The notes beneath the pieces were generated by a model, which had not been told where the DNA came from, did not search any database, and was given only the letters and a program-made list of their open reading frames with translations. The position numbers were made by a program, and so were the translations under genes. A DNA stretch of 64,000 bases from Algoriphagus aquaeductus. GTDB taxonomy: Bacteria > Bacteroidota > Bacteroidia > Cytophagales > Cyclobacteriaceae. Position 1 is the stretch's first letter, and every line of letters begins with the position of its first letter. Below are positions 54,368 to 64,000 of this stretch, piece by piece. The DNA lies in NCBI RefSeq assembly GCF_003253485.1, contig NZ_QKTX01000017.1, positions 31,785 to 95,784 on the forward strand. Direction: 5' to 3'.

Positions 54368-54992
54368 TCGTAAAGAAATCTTCAGTTTCTTGGGGATGAA
54401 GGAGGAGTACATTGGCTACAACCAACCTTACCAAGGTTTTGGAAGCTAAAAAAAGAGGAATACCGGCAGCTTTAGCATATTCCCTTAGGGTAATTCTTCC
54501 TTTTTCTCCCAATATTTTCATTAAAATTTCCTCCTTTCGTCCGTAAGTAAAAACAGTATCCTTTGGAACCCGGCTTTTTTTCAATACTTCCCAAACCTCC
54601 CGACTTGCTTGCACGCTCCGATCTTCAACCCGGATGAAAGATTGCTTCTTGTCCTTTGATTTTAGGTAATGCGGGCGATCCGGGCTCAAGGGAATTCGAA
54701 AAACGGCCACTCCCTTTTTTTCGGAAAGTTTGATGGTGAATAGTTCATAGGATAGGGCTGGCAAAATCAATTCCCGGATGGCCTTTTCCATCACAAAAAT
54801 CTCTTCTTCGATAAAGCGCTGACCACTGACCGTGCCATCATCATCCACTCCGATCAACAGGTCTCCACCCGCCGTATTAGCCAAGGCAATGACTTCACGG
54901 ACGATTTTTTCAGGAAAGGCCGCCTTTTTCTTGAATTCGATTTTGAGCCCCTCGCCTTTTGCGGCTAAGGATTTCACTTCCTGAAGGGTCAT
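54357..54992 (-). CDS. AlbA_2-domain protein, putative transcriptional regulator
   Basis: This 211-residue protein has an N-terminal AlbA_2 (Schlafen-like) domain: EGLKIEFKKKAAFPEKIVRE then VIALANTAGGDLLIGVDDDG. A C-terminal part could be a winged helix (KEEILMKILGEKGRITLREY). AlbA_2 proteins are often DNA- or RNA-binding regulators; the target is unknown. It is transcribed in the same direction as uvrB, 22 bases downstream of it, so it may share that transcript. Its stop overlaps the PLP enzyme gene by 11 bases. Confidence 0.82.
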   Translation of the reverse strand: MTLQEVKSLAAKGEGLKIEFKKKAAFPEKIVREVIALANTAGGDLLIGVDDDGTVSGQRFIEEEIFVMEKAIRELILPALSYELFTIKLSEKKGVAVFRIPLSPDRPHYLKSKDKKQSFIRVEDRSVQASREVWEVLKKSRVPKDTVFTYGRKEEILMKILGEKGRITLREYAKAAGIPLFLASKTLVRLVVANVLLLHPQETEDFFTIKE

Positions 54993-55014
54993 CGCCAGTT
55001 AAGTTTGTTTCAGA

Positions 55015-57057
55015 TTATTTTCCGGGACCACGCCCCAGTTCCTCCAACCGCTTCTTCTGCGCCTGCCACTCATCTCTCAACCTGGCTGCCTCCATGAAGT
55101 TCAGTTCTTTGGCAGCTTTTTCCATTTGTTTTTGGGTCTGAAGGATGAGTTTTTCCAGTTTATCCTTACTGAGATACTGAACCACCGGATCAGCGGCAAC
55201 TTGCACTTCTCCTGGCATAGGCTCGGCATAGACTTTCGCATTCTTCTTCGAATCTGCCACCTTGGTTTGCCCCATGATTTTATCCCGAGACTTGATGACT
55301 GTCTTTGGGGTAATGCCATGTTCCTCATTGTAGGCCATTTGCAACGCCCTTCTTCGCTTGGTTTCATCGATCGCCGCCTCCATAGAATCGGTGATTTGAT
55401 CGGCGTACATGATCACCCGACCTTCGGAATTTCGGGCTGCCCGACCGATGGTTTGGACGAGAGAACGCTCGTTTCTCAGGAATCCTTCCTTGTCTGCATC
55501 CAAAATGGCTACCAAAGACACCTCAGGTAAATCCAACCCTTCTCTGAGCAAGTTGACTCCTACCAATACATCAAAAATACCCAAACGAAGCTCTCTCAAA
55601 ATCTCCACCCGATCAAGCGTCTTCACCTCTGAGTGTATGTATCGGGACTTGACCCCTGCCCGTTCTAGGTATTTCTGAAGTTCTTCGGCCATCCGCTTGG
55701 TCAGGGTAGTGACCAAAACCCGTGCATCGGTTTTGATGGTTTGATCGATTTCTTCGAGAAGGTCATCGATCTGGTTTTGACTGGGCCGCACTTCAATGGT
55801 AGGATCCAAAAGCCCGGTCGGTCGGATAATCTGTTCTACCACTACCCCTTCTGTCAGTGCCAGTTCATAATCAGCCGGAGTAGCCGAGACATAGATGACC
55901 TGATTGGCAAGCTGCTCAAATTCGTCAAACTTTAAAGGCCTGTTATCCAAAGCTGAAGGCAATCGAAATCCGTAATCCACCAAATTCACTTTACGGGAGC
56001 GGTCTCCTCCCCACATCGCACGGATTTGGGGCACGGTCACGTGACTCTCATCGATCACCAGCAGGTAATCATCCGGAAAATAATCCAGAAGGCAGAAAGG
56101 ACGGGTTCCTGGTTTTCTCCGGTCAAAGTAGCGGGAATAGTTTTCCACACCCGAACAATAGCCCAATTCCCGGATCATCTCCAAGTCAAATTCAGTCCGC
56201 TCTTGCAGGCGTTTGGCCTCTAGGTATTTCCCTTCTTTTTCAAAGAAATTAAGCTGTGCGACCAAGTCATCCTGGATTTCATGGATGGCAGTTTCGATGG
56301 TATCCCTGCCAGTAACAAAAAGATTGGCGGGAAAAATGGAAATAATCTTTTCATCGGAAAGCTTTTTCCCGGTATGGGGCTCTACGCGCTGGATCGCTTC
56401 GATCTCATCTCCCCAAAAGAATATCCGGTAGGCGAAGTCCGCGTAAGCCACAAAAATATCCACGGTATCACCCTTGACCCGGAAAGTGCCATGACTCAAA
56501 TCTTGCTGGGTACGGCTGTAAAGGATATCCACCAATTTAAAAAGCAACTGATTGCGCGGGATTCGATCTCCTTCCTGCAATCGGATCACATTTTTGCCAA
56601 ATTCCTCCGGATTGCCAATGCCATAAATACAGGAAACAGATGCCACTACAATCACGTCTCTTCGTCCGGATAGCAAGGAAGAAGTGGCACTCAGCCGGAG
56701 TTTCTCGATTTCCTCGTTGATGCTCAGGTCCTTTTCGATGTAAGTCCCCGAACTGGGAATAAATGCTTCCGGCTGATAATAGTCGTAGTAGGAAATAAAA
56801 TACTCGACGGCATTTTCCGGAAAAAACTGTTTAAACTCTCCATAAAGCTGTGCCGCCAAGGTCTTATTATGGCTCAATACCAAGGTAGGACGCTGGGTCT
56901 CCTGAATGAGATTGGCAACGGTGAAGGTCTTTCCTGACCCAGTCACTCCAAGCAAAACCTGCGCAGGTTCTCCTGCTTTGACTCCTTCAGTCAGTTGCTT
57001 GATCGCTTGAGGCTGATCACCTGTGGGTTGGTAATCTGAGGTGAGTTTGAATTCCAT
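55015..57057 (-). CDS. uvrB: Excinuclease ABC subunit B
   Basis: UvrB verifies DNA damage and positions UvrC in nucleotide-excision repair. The 680-residue protein has Walker A ([16 protein letters not shown]), the beta-hairpin region ([20 protein letters not shown]), helicase motifs including [10 protein letters not shown] and [18 protein letters not shown], and a C-terminal UVR motif ([17 protein letters not shown]) that contacts UvrA and UvrC. The length is standard. It is flanked by the AlbA_2 gene downstream and the DUF4105 gene upstream, both on the same strand. Confidence 0.98.
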   Translation of the reverse strand: MEFKLTSDYQPTGDQPQAIKQLTEGVKAGEPAQVLLGVTGSGKTFTVANLIQETQRPTLVLSHNKTLAAQLYGEFKQFFPENAVEYFISYYDYYQPEAFIPSSGTYIEKDLSINEEIEKLRLSATSSLLSGRRDVIVVASVSCIYGIGNPEEFGKNVIRLQEGDRIPRNQLLFKLVDILYSRTQQDLSHGTFRVKGDTVDIFVAYADFAYRIFFWGDEIEAIQRVEPHTGKKLSDEKIISIFPANLFVTGRDTIETAIHEIQDDLVAQLNFFEKEGKYLEAKRLQERTEFDLEMIRELGYCSGVENYSRYFDRRKPGTRPFCLLDYFPDDYLLVIDESHVTVPQIRAMWGGDRSRKVNLVDYGFRLPSALDNRPLKFDEFEQLANQVIYVSATPADYELALTEGVVVEQIIRPTGLLDPTIEVRPSQNQIDDLLEEIDQTIKTDARVLVTTLTKRMAEELQKYLERAGVKSRYIHSEVKTLDRVEILRELRLGIFDVLVGVNLLREGLDLPEVSLVAILDADKEGFLRNERSLVQTIGRAARNSEGRVIMYADQITDSMEAAIDETKRRRALQMAYNEEHGITPKTVIKSRDKIMGQTKVADSKKNAKVYAEPMPGEVQVAADPVVQYLSKDKLEKLILQTQKQMEKAAKELNFMEAARLRDEWQAQKKRLEELGRGPGK

Positions 57058-57109
57058 GACTTATTCCAACACCAATTGAGGGTAAAAAGGTTTGAGACTT
57101 AGAAAATCA

Positions 57110-58294
57110 TTAGGCCTTCTTTTCAAATCTTTCCAGATTGTAAAACAGAAAATTGGCCCGCAGTAAAATGACCAAAAACAAAGGCACCAAAGACGGATGA
57201 AAAGACTGAAGGCCTGTAATCCAAATTATTAAGGCTGCCGATGTGGATATCAGAACAAACAGTAAATATTTGGAAGTCCAGGTTTCTCCAACTCTTTTCA
57301 TCAGACTCCAGGCCAAAATCAAATGTCCCGGAAAAGCCCAAAGTATATTCCAGTTCCAAAGGGTTGCCGAATGGTCGGTCAAAAACCAAAGAAAACTGAT
57401 GACCAATCCTACAATTCCCAACACGCCAAAAAGTCCTATATCCAAAGCTTTCAGCAGTCTGCCCTTTCGGAAGCCAATCCAAGTGGCCACTGCATAAAAA
57501 ATAGCCAATACCCAAAACAAAAGGTAGGGATTCAGTAAATCCAGCTTGGATTCAGGTTTTGGAAATTCAAGAATCACCCTTGACTCCTTTACCAAAGGGC
57601 GGGAAGGCCCATCTCCTACAATCTCAGCAGAGGCAAAGGCACGCTCCATATAATCCGGAAGAAATTGTTTTTCCCGTTCGGTGGCATTCCGATCTATTAC
57701 TGAACCCAAGGCAAGGTCGATTCCCAAATCCGCCCAAGGAAGTGGATACACATATTCGTCGATGAGGTTGCGAAAGGTCTTTTCTTCGGTATCCAACGAA
57801 TCATTCCAGACCAATTGCTTTCCCATGGCTATTTCAAAAGCATCCCGAACCTTGGTCGCGCAATTATTGAAAAAGAAATCGTATTTGTAAAATCTTCGGG
57901 CAGGGTCATACAGCGCATTCAAATGCTGAACCAGAAAATCTTTTTGCTCCAGACTCATGTCCAAAACCTGTTCCCTGACCCCTCTTTTGAAATAATCGTA
58001 CTCGATGATAAAGCGGTCATAGGTTGTTACACTGAGCATGTAGTTGAGCTTGCCGGTGGCAAACTTCCCATAGAAATTGGGGGTGTCAAAATCAAAGGTG
58101 CCAAAGTTGAATACCATGTCCCGCCCATCCGAACCGATCTCCCGAACCCGGATGGCACTATGCCCAAAGGAAGAATAGAGCTGATCCCCCGGATCACAGG
58201 TAAGTAGACTGATCTCGTAAAATTGGTTTTGGGCAGAAGCTAATCCTGTGAAAATCAGAAAAAACAGCGCGAAAACTATTTTATATTTTCTCAT
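57110..58294 (-). CDS. DUF4105 / Lnb-like membrane protein (candidate lipoprotein N-acyltransferase)
   Basis: This 394-residue protein has a signal peptide (KIVFALFFLIFTGLASAQ), a periplasmic DUF4105 domain with LYSSFGHSAIRVRE and FFFNNCATKVRDAFE, and about five C-terminal membrane helices (from LLFWVLAIFYAVATWIGF on). The His in FGHS and the Cys in NNCA resemble an NlpC/P60-type catalytic pair. Recent work, as I recall it, names this domain pair Lnb and links it to N-acylation of lipoproteins in Bacteroides, which lack standard Lnt. Whether this copy does the same is inference. It precedes uvrB by 52 bases. Confidence 0.78.
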   Translation of the reverse strand: MRKYKIVFALFFLIFTGLASAQNQFYEISLLTCDPGDQLYSSFGHSAIRVREIGSDGRDMVFNFGTFDFDTPNFYGKFATGKLNYMLSVTTYDRFIIEYDYFKRGVREQVLDMSLEQKDFLVQHLNALYDPARRFYKYDFFFNNCATKVRDAFEIAMGKQLVWNDSLDTEEKTFRNLIDEYVYPLPWADLGIDLALGSVIDRNATEREKQFLPDYMERAFASAEIVGDGPSRPLVKESRVILEFPKPESKLDLLNPYLLFWVLAIFYAVATWIGFRKGRLLKALDIGLFGVLGIVGLVISFLWFLTDHSATLWNWNILWAFPGHLILAWSLMKRVGETWTSKYLLFVLISTSAALIIWITGLQSFHPSLVPLFLVILLRANFLFYNLERFEKKA

Positions 58295-58334
58295 TATTTT
58301 CTTAAATTAAACTACTTTTTAAAATGTCTGTTTT

Positions 58335-60647
58335 ATGGCTTCTTTTTGCTTCTTGCTGTACCGCACTGTACTTTTTTACTGCCGAATATACACGATATTC
58401 TTGGCAGTTGCAGGAACCTTCATGGGTCCTGTCCACACTCATGCCCAAGAATTCGGAGCTTATAAAACCATCGCTTCAGGAGATTTTCCCAACCTGAGTA
58501 TTTGGGTAGTTTGGAACGGATCATTTTGGGTACCTGCTACTTCCAAGCCGGGAAGCGGAAACGACATCTATGTCGATCAAACCCACACCCTGAGGCTAAT
58601 CGGAAATGAACAGGTGAAAAGTGTCTACATCAATGCGGAAACCGGAGCAGGTCAAAAATTAAATCTTAATGGATTTAATTTGGATGTATACGGAACTCTG
58701 TCGGCTTTTTCCGGTCCCGCCCCCGGAGTCCCTGCCAATGCCTGGAATAGCCAAAACTGGATCGGAAATTCCATCAACAGCAGGATAACTTTTCGAGGCG
58801 ATAGCCGAAAAATCCTGGATAAATCAAGCTGGAGTGCCCAGACCACTCAGAGCAGGTATTCGGTGATTTTTGATCCCGGTCCCGACAAAGAACTCACCAT
58901 TGAAGCTCCTTTCAAAGCCCTATCCTTTCAGGTAAAATCCGGGACTTTGATCCAAAAGGTAGATACTTCAGTCATCCCCAATGCATGCTTTACCATCTCC
59001 TTCAACACCGAAACCACGGTTTTTGGAACTGGACCCTTTGGGGATTTTTCGATTGATGATGGCGCCACTTTTATCTCCGAGTGCAATGCCAATATTGTCA
59101 ACCGATCGACAAGCGGAACCACGAGTGCACAGTCTTTTGAACTCCAAAATGGAGGTACATTAATTTTGGAAGGGAACTCCCCAAGAATTGAGGCTGCTAA
59201 TTTTCAACTGAATGGCAAAGTCATTTTCAGGGGAAACTCCGGGCCAAAAACCTTCCTTTCCAGCTCCTTTGCAGACGCTGCCGCCCCACTGTCGGTAAGA
59301 CATGTCGAGCTTCAAAGTTCCCAAAACCTCAGCCTGCCCAATCAACTTTTTTTACTGGGCGATCTTACCAAATCAGGCACAGGCGACTTCCTTACCTCAA
59401 CCACTCATCTGACTCTTCTCGGAGGAGATAATCAGACGATCACCGGGTTTGCGCTGACAGTGCGTGATCTAACACTTAACAAAACCAATGGAATCTTCTA
59501 TCCAAGCGGAAATCTTACTGTGGAGAGAACCCTCACCCTAACCCAAGGAAGGATAGACCTCCAAAATCATGACTTGCTGATCAATACCTCATTCGCTGGC
59601 GGGATAAATTATGGAGGAGGTAGCTGGAGAAATGCAGGGGCGGTTTCCTACCTAGGCATCCCTTCGGTTCTAAATTCCACCAATGCCTCTTTTCCCTTTG
59701 AGGATGTAACCAATGGTGGAATTCGGAAAGTGCAACTATCAGGTAACGGGCCGGGAGGAAATCTGACCATCAGATACCTGGAATATACTGGTGCTAACCA
59801 TGACCCGAGATTCAATGACACAGATGATACGCCCATTTTGTACCAACTGTACAGCCATTTTCAGTTTTCCGGTTTGAATCCTGGAAATCAACCCATAGAA
59901 CTCCGCCTTTCTGCAGCCAATCTGATTGTGGATCAAGTAGACGACCTACGAATCGTGGGCACGGGACAGCCAGCCCCCGGAACCCATCTGCCCGGACTGG
60001 ACCCTACCTTACTTTGGGCTAGGAGATCGCTGACCTGGAATGAATTGGAGAATTTCAATTTCACGATAGGGAGTTTTAGAGAATTGAGCATTCTACCTGT
60101 CACTTGGTTGGAAATTCAGGTCACAAGATCCCAATCCGGGAATTTGATCTCCTGGAAGCTCAATCAGGAAAAAAACAACCTGCTATTTGAAATATACCGA
60201 AGCCCCATTGAACCTCTGAAATGGGAAAAAGTGGGGATTCTCAATTCGAAAGGGGATCATGATTCAGAGATCGCCTATTCCTTTGAAGACCATACCGCCA
60301 GCCGATTTCATGATTATCTCTACCGGGTCCGCCAAATTTCCATGGATGGAACCGCCTCATGGAGTGCTGCTGCCCGATCATTTTCCCAACCTGAAGATGC
60401 GTCGGAGGAATTGGTCATTTATCCAAACCCCCATCATTTTGGCTCGATCCGACTTTTCATTCCGGCCCAGGTTCACAAAAAAGGGACTAGACTCCTTCTT
60501 CAAAACATGCAGGGTAAAACTCTCCTGAATTCCGAGATTCTGGAAGAAATCCCTGAATCCATTGCGGAATCCCTATCTCCCGGAGTTTATTTTGTTCTTT
60601 TGGTCTCTGGAGATCAAAACTATAATGCAAGGCTGATCAAGCTATAA
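58335..60647 (+). CDS. Secreted protein with T9SS type A sorting domain, possible beta-helix
   Basis: This 770-residue protein has a signal region (CRIYTIFLAVAGTFMGPVHT, then HAQEFGAYKTI). A large part of short repeated strands and turns suggests a beta-helix (for example GSGNDIYVDQTHTLRLIGN, QKLNLNGFNLDVYGTLSAFS, GTLILEGNSPRIEAANFQL). A fibronectin-like segment follows (NLISWKLNQEKNNLLFEIYR). The C-terminus IYPNPHHFGSIRLF to ARLIKL is the T9SS sorting signal, so the protein should cross the outer membrane by that system. Enzyme motifs are not visible. It is divergent from the DUF4105 gene. Confidence 0.82.
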   Translation: MASFCFLLYRTVLFYCRIYTIFLAVAGTFMGPVHTHAQEFGAYKTIASGDFPNLSIWVVWNGSFWVPATSKPGSGNDIYVDQTHTLRLIGNEQVKSVYINAETGAGQKLNLNGFNLDVYGTLSAFSGPAPGVPANAWNSQNWIGNSINSRITFRGDSRKILDKSSWSAQTTQSRYSVIFDPGPDKELTIEAPFKALSFQVKSGTLIQKVDTSVIPNACFTISFNTETTVFGTGPFGDFSIDDGATFISECNANIVNRSTSGTTSAQSFELQNGGTLILEGNSPRIEAANFQLNGKVIFRGNSGPKTFLSSSFADAAAPLSVRHVELQSSQNLSLPNQLFLLGDLTKSGTGDFLTSTTHLTLLGGDNQTITGFALTVRDLTLNKTNGIFYPSGNLTVERTLTLTQGRIDLQNHDLLINTSFAGGINYGGGSWRNAGAVSYLGIPSVLNSTNASFPFEDVTNGGIRKVQLSGNGPGGNLTIRYLEYTGANHDPRFNDTDDTPILYQLYSHFQFSGLNPGNQPIELRLSAANLIVDQVDDLRIVGTGQPAPGTHLPGLDPTLLWARRSLTWNELENFNFTIGSFRELSILPVTWLEIQVTRSQSGNLISWKLNQEKNNLLFEIYRSPIEPLKWEKVGILNSKGDHDSEIAYSFEDHTASRFHDYLYRVRQISMDGTASWSAAARSFSQPEDASEELVIYPNPHHFGSIRLFIPAQVHKKGTRLLLQNMQGKTLLNSEILEEIPESIAESLSPGVYFVLLVSGDQNYNARLIKL

Positions 60648-60721
60648 ACCATAATTTGATGAGTAGAAACGGGCTTTTTGGTCATTTTTCCTAACTTTCT
60701 CACCTACTCCAAACCCGACCT

Positions 60722-62035
60722 ATGACCATCCTCCTTGTACTGATCAGCATTGCCCTTTTGGTCGTGCTGATTGTGTGGGCCAAGCTCAACCCCTTCCTTT
60801 CTTTTATGATTTCCGCCATTGCGGCAGGCTTGATGTTGGGGCTTCCTGCCGATCAAGTAGCCAAATCCATACAGAAAGGCATGGGCGCTCTTCTTGGAGA
60901 TCTCGTCATTGTGATTGTAACGGGAGCGATGTTAGGGAAACTGGTCGCAGAAAGTGGTGCCGCCCAGCGAATTGCCAGTTTTCTGATGCGCTTTTTTGGA
61001 GAAAAATACATCACCTGGGCCATGGCCTTTACAGGATTGATTGTGGGCATTCCCCTTTTTTACAATGTGGGTTTTGTCCTTTTGGTCCCCTTGGCCTTTA
61101 CCGTATCTTACCAATACAGATTGCCGGCCTTGTATGTAGGCATGCCCCTTTTGGCGGCTTTATCTGTGACCCATGGTTTTTTGCCACCCCATCCTTCACC
61201 GGCTGCCCTAGTTGCCCAATTCGGGGCACACATGGGATTGACCCTATTTTATGGGTTTGTGATTGCCATCCCAACCATCATCATAGCAGGACCTTTATTT
61301 GCTCCTTTTCTTAAAAAAATTCACTCCCAGCCCCTCAAAACATTCCAAGCAGAACCCAAACCCGAGTCGGAGCTTCCCAGTATTGGAAACAGCCTATTTA
61401 CCGCGCTCCTTCCGGTTTTGTTGCTGATAGGGACAACCATCCTGAGTTTTAGTATACCCAAAGAACATTCATTTAGCCCTTTGGTCAGTTTCATTGCTGA
61501 CCCCGGAATCGTGATGTTGGTATCCCTATTTTACGCCACTTTCTCACTGGGACTGAAGCGAAATCAAACCATGACCCAGCTCATGGAAGTGTATACAGTG
61601 GCCACCAAAGACATTTCCATGATTCTGCTGATTGTGGCCGGGGCAGGTGCATTAAAACAGATTTTCACCGATACGGGAGTGAGTCAGACCATTGCTGAAG
61701 GACTTAAAACCTGGGAAATGCATCCGCTGCTTCTGGCTTGGTTGATCACCTCGGTGATTCGTGTGTGTGTAGGCTCAGCCACTGTGGCAGGACTGACTAC
61801 AGCCGGGATTATTGCCCCATTGGTCACGACGATGAATGTAGATCCCAACCTGCTCGTGCTCTCCATTGGAGCCGGCAGCCTGATGTTTTCCCATTTCAAT
61901 GACGGAGGATTCTGGATGTTCAAAGAATTCTTCAATGTCAGTATCAAAGACACCATTAAATCCTGGTCTTTGATGGAAACCATCGTGGCCGTGGCAGGTC
62001 TGGGTGGTGTTTTGATATTAGATCTATTTATTTAA
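60722..62035 (+). CDS. GntP-family gluconate/organic-acid permease
   Basis: This 437-residue integral membrane protein has about twelve hydrophobic segments. It carries GntP signatures: LNPFLSFMISAIAAGLMLG, LLGDLVIVIVTGAMLGKL, GLIVGIPLFYNVGFVLLVPL, THGFLPPHPSPAALVAQFG and HFNDGGFWMFKEFF. GntP carriers import gluconate or related sugar acids with protons. Substrate specificity is not decided. It precedes the RidA-like gene by 19 bases, so the two likely form a transcript. Confidence 0.92.
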   Translation: MTILLVLISIALLVVLIVWAKLNPFLSFMISAIAAGLMLGLPADQVAKSIQKGMGALLGDLVIVIVTGAMLGKLVAESGAAQRIASFLMRFFGEKYITWAMAFTGLIVGIPLFYNVGFVLLVPLAFTVSYQYRLPALYVGMPLLAALSVTHGFLPPHPSPAALVAQFGAHMGLTLFYGFVIAIPTIIIAGPLFAPFLKKIHSQPLKTFQAEPKPESELPSIGNSLFTALLPVLLLIGTTILSFSIPKEHSFSPLVSFIADPGIVMLVSLFYATFSLGLKRNQTMTQLMEVYTVATKDISMILLIVAGAGALKQIFTDTGVSQTIAEGLKTWEMHPLLLAWLITSVIRVCVGSATVAGLTTAGIIAPLVTTMNVDPNLLVLSIGAGSLMFSHFNDGGFWMFKEFFNVSIKDTIKSWSLMETIVAVAGLGGVLILDLFI

Positions 62036-62054
62036 AGTTTATAAAATTATCCTC

Positions 62055-62519
62055 ATGCAAACTCCTGAATTGAATTTTGAAAAATTAGGACTGATCCTTC
62101 CACCAGCCCCAAAGCCACTTGGTGTCTATAAACCTTGCCTGATCGACGGGAAATACCTGTACCTGTCCGGACATGGCACGGTCAAGCCGGATGGCACACT
62201 CATCATCGGAAGGATAGGGGAAGATTTGGATATCGAACAGGGAAAACTGGCTGCTCGGCAGGTAGGTCTGGCCATGCTGGCCACTATCAAAGCAAATCTC
62301 GGCTCCCTTAACAAGGTGAAGCGTGTGATCAAAGTCCTGGGAATGGTCAATTGTGTTCCTTCTTTTGAAAGGCATCCTTATGTCATCAATGGATGCAGCG
62401 AGCTTTTTGCCTCGGTCTGGGGCGAAGAAAACGGAATAGGCGTGAGATCCGCAGTAGGAATGGGCTCCCTTCCGGATAATATTCCTGTAGAAATCGAAGC
62501 TTTGTACGAGTTGTATTGA
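62055..62519 (+). CDS. RidA/YjgF-family protein
   Basis: This 154-residue protein belongs to the RidA superfamily, which hydrolyses reactive enamine/imine intermediates from PLP enzymes. It resembles the YjgH-like branch more than classical RidA (about 128 residues). Matching segments are YLSGHGTVKPDGTLIIGR, GSLNKVKRVIKVLGMVN, and the C-terminal GVRSAVGMGSLPDNIPVEIE, which holds the key Arg before the LP motif. It starts 19 bases after the GntP permease and ends directly at the convergent MltF-like gene. A link to sugar-acid or D-amino-acid breakdown is possible but unproven. Confidence 0.85.
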   Translation: MQTPELNFEKLGLILPPAPKPLGVYKPCLIDGKYLYLSGHGTVKPDGTLIIGRIGEDLDIEQGKLAARQVGLAMLATIKANLGSLNKVKRVIKVLGMVNCVPSFERHPYVINGCSELFASVWGEENGIGVRSAVGMGSLPDNIPVEIEALYELY

Positions 62520-63929
62520 TTAGGGACTGACCAGCGTCTTATAGGAATGGAATAGTCCCAACACATCGCGGACATAGTTGACCGCGATGTGCCCTTTGGC
62601 AAATCCGCTTTTGACCACCGGATCTCTGTAATATTCCGGGTCACTTTTTAGATTGAGAAAATAAGACACGTCCTTCCAGGTCTGGGTATTTTTGCCATAT
62701 TTCAGCGTCAGCCTCCAGGCATCCTCCACGTGACCCTGTCCAATATTGTAAGATGCCAGGACAAACTTGACCCGTTCATTCGTCTCTGGTACACGCTCTC
62801 TCCAGAACTTATCCAGATACTGCAAATATTTCACGCCTCCTCTGAGCGATTGGATGGGATCATTGGGATTGGTGACGCCAAATCGCTCCAAGGTGACCGG
62901 CATCAGCTGAAGGAGTCCCTCAGCACCGGCGTAGGATAATGCAGTGGTATCAAAACCTGACTCTTTGTAAACCAAGGCCGCCAATAATCTCCAATCCCAA
63001 CCCAACTCTTTGGAGCTCTCTTTAATGAGATCATCATAAACAGAAATCTGATTTCCTCCCAGCGAGGAAAAAGGGCTGTTGGTCCGATAATAGCTGTTTT
63101 TAGGGCTTAAAAAATACTTGGTGTAAAGATCCGGAATAAACCGCTTCTTTTTATCCTTCACCCAAACGTTGATTTCCTCCAACAATTTGGGAGAGGTTTT
63201 TCTGACCGCCCAAGCCACATAACCTTCATTTGCCACTTTGAGGGAAATATCCAGCCCTTCGTAATAGGTCATATTGGCCTGAGCAATATTCTTATCGGCT
63301 ACCGTCCACCTGATCTCTCCATCGGTGACTTTATCAATTAAGATTTCCTCATGGTCAGGCGATTCTTGCACCACAAATTCAAGGTTCAACGAATCTCGAA
63401 TTTCATGAAGTTGGCTTTTGTAAACAGTCCCGGTACGGACAAAAACAGTATCCGATCCCAGGAGTTCCCATTGGATCGAGCTTTCTTGAGGCTTCATTCC
63501 TACCAACACGGTACTCATAGCACCAAGGGTATGCGTAAAGGCAACCCGCTCACTCCGCTCTTCATTTTGCTCCAAATTCATTGCAATCAGATCGACTCTA
63601 CCTTCTTCCAGCAGTTCAAATGCCTTTTGAATATCGGAAACCACCACAAACTCGATCTGAACGCCTAATCTTTTGCCCAAATCCCTGAGAAGCTCAAACT
63701 CATAGCCCATCCGTCGGCCTCGGTAGATATAATAACTGGTGGAATTGTTATCAACAGCAGCTCGCAAGATGCCTCGGGATTGAATTCCCTCCAGATCCAA
63801 GACATAGGGATCTTTAAAAACTTCTCTAAAGCGCTTTTCCAAGAAGGTGCATTGCACCCCAAACAGAAATAATACAAAAAAAGAGAATAGTAAGGTTAAG
63901 GCTCTGCCGTGTTCAAGTAATAAGTGCAA
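62520..63929 (-). CDS. MltF-like lytic transglycosylase
   Basis: This 469-residue protein has an N-terminal hydrophobic segment (LTLLFSFFVLFLFGVQ) and a periplasmic-binding-protein domain (SBP_bac_3 type, GRRMGYEFELLRDLGKRLGV). A C-terminal SLT lytic transglycosylase domain has the catalytic Glu in ALVYKESGFDTTAL and the YAGAEGLLQLMP motif. This architecture is that of MltF, which cleaves peptidoglycan glycan strands to 1,6-anhydro-MurNAc. Such products feed recycling, for which murQ is present in this window. The only in-frame start is a TTG at 63929. Lipobox-like sequence is weak (GVQC). Confidence 0.88.
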   Translation of the reverse strand: MHLLLEHGRALTLLFSFFVLFLFGVQCTFLEKRFREVFKDPYVLDLEGIQSRGILRAAVDNNSTSYYIYRGRRMGYEFELLRDLGKRLGVQIEFVVVSDIQKAFELLEEGRVDLIAMNLEQNEERSERVAFTHTLGAMSTVLVGMKPQESSIQWELLGSDTVFVRTGTVYKSQLHEIRDSLNLEFVVQESPDHEEILIDKVTDGEIRWTVADKNIAQANMTYYEGLDISLKVANEGYVAWAVRKTSPKLLEEINVWVKDKKKRFIPDLYTKYFLSPKNSYYRTNSPFSSLGGNQISVYDDLIKESSKELGWDWRLLAALVYKESGFDTTALSYAGAEGLLQLMPVTLERFGVTNPNDPIQSLRGGVKYLQYLDKFWRERVPETNERVKFVLASYNIGQGHVEDAWRLTLKYGKNTQTWKDVSYFLNLKSDPEYYRDPVVKSGFAKGHIAVNYVRDVLGLFHSYKTLVSP

Positions 63930-64000
63930 CGGGTTTGTAAGATAATAATTTCTCTTTAGGAGTTAGGTAGTTGAATTTTCTAATAGGCCTGTTGTTGATT

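Overview
This window is a stretch of bacterial chromosome from the phylum Bacteroidota. It is most likely order Cytophagales and plausibly an Algoriphagus-like member of Cyclobacteriaceae, but that finer placement is inference from gene content and order. Supporting signs are two secreted proteins with C-terminal type IX secretion (T9SS) sorting domains, tandem Skp/OmpH genes behind bamA, a Rho with a long N-terminal insert, an Na+-NQR subunit, lysine/phenylalanine-rich extensions on an rRNA pseudouridine synthase, and promoters of the Bacteroidota type (TTG, a 19-22 bp spacer, then TAnnTTTG). No rRNA, prophage, CRISPR array or transposase was seen.

Layout. 1-8.2 kb: end of a chromate transporter, then CBS protein, NAD kinase, DUF6089 barrel, undecaprenyl-diphosphate synthase, bamA and two skp/ompH genes (an envelope-biogenesis run closed by a strong terminator). 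8.2-8.8 kb: an intergenic MITE-like repeat and a thioredoxin. 8.8-16.3 kb (minus strand): rluB-type synthase, a MurNAc-6-P recycling operon (cytochrome-b5-like protein, sugar kinase, murQ), an arginase-fold protein with altered metal ligands, a lone nqrF, and accD. 16.5-23.7 kb: cstA, then a minus-strand cluster of two outer-membrane barrels, a haloperoxidase/PAP2-type lipoprotein and a DUF3179 protein. 23.8-28.7 kb: rimP-nusA-infB with a promoter and a hairpin leader. 29-34.6 kb: mreB-mreC-mreD-mrdA-rodA, the elongasome operon. 34.7-39.5 kb: a hypothetical protein, ferredoxin, tdk, recO and rho. 40-45.1 kb: a 1705-residue glycine-rich T9SS surface protein. 45.1-45.8 kb: a repeat-rich gap. 45.8-51.3 kb: an App1-like phosphatase and a giant AsmA-like membrane-anchored protein. 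51.4-52.1 kb: two RNA genes (below). 52.4-63.9 kb: rluD, a PLP deaminase, an AlbA_2 protein, uvrB, a DUF4105/Lnb protein, a second T9SS protein, a GntP permease, a RidA-like protein and an MltF-like lytic transglycosylase.

The most unusual element is a pair of minus-strand tRNA-like RNA genes at 51432-51554 and 51974-52097, in a 1-kb gap with no protein gene. Each folds as a complete cloverleaf with a leucine-type (class II) D-arm, an aspartate-type anticodon loop (GUC, with C38 and G73) and a 55-56 nt variable domain, about three times the usual size. The closing stem of that domain covaries between copies. Each copy has its own intrinsic terminator, and the upstream copy has a near-consensus promoter. 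This looks like a non-canonical tRNA family rather than an ordinary tRNA gene.

Other points worth checking are a dispersed 170-180 bp palindromic repeat with swapped inner hairpins, an arginase homologue that has lost exactly the two MnB-only ligands, an AccD lacking three of four zinc cysteines, and a probable frameshift at the end of mreD.
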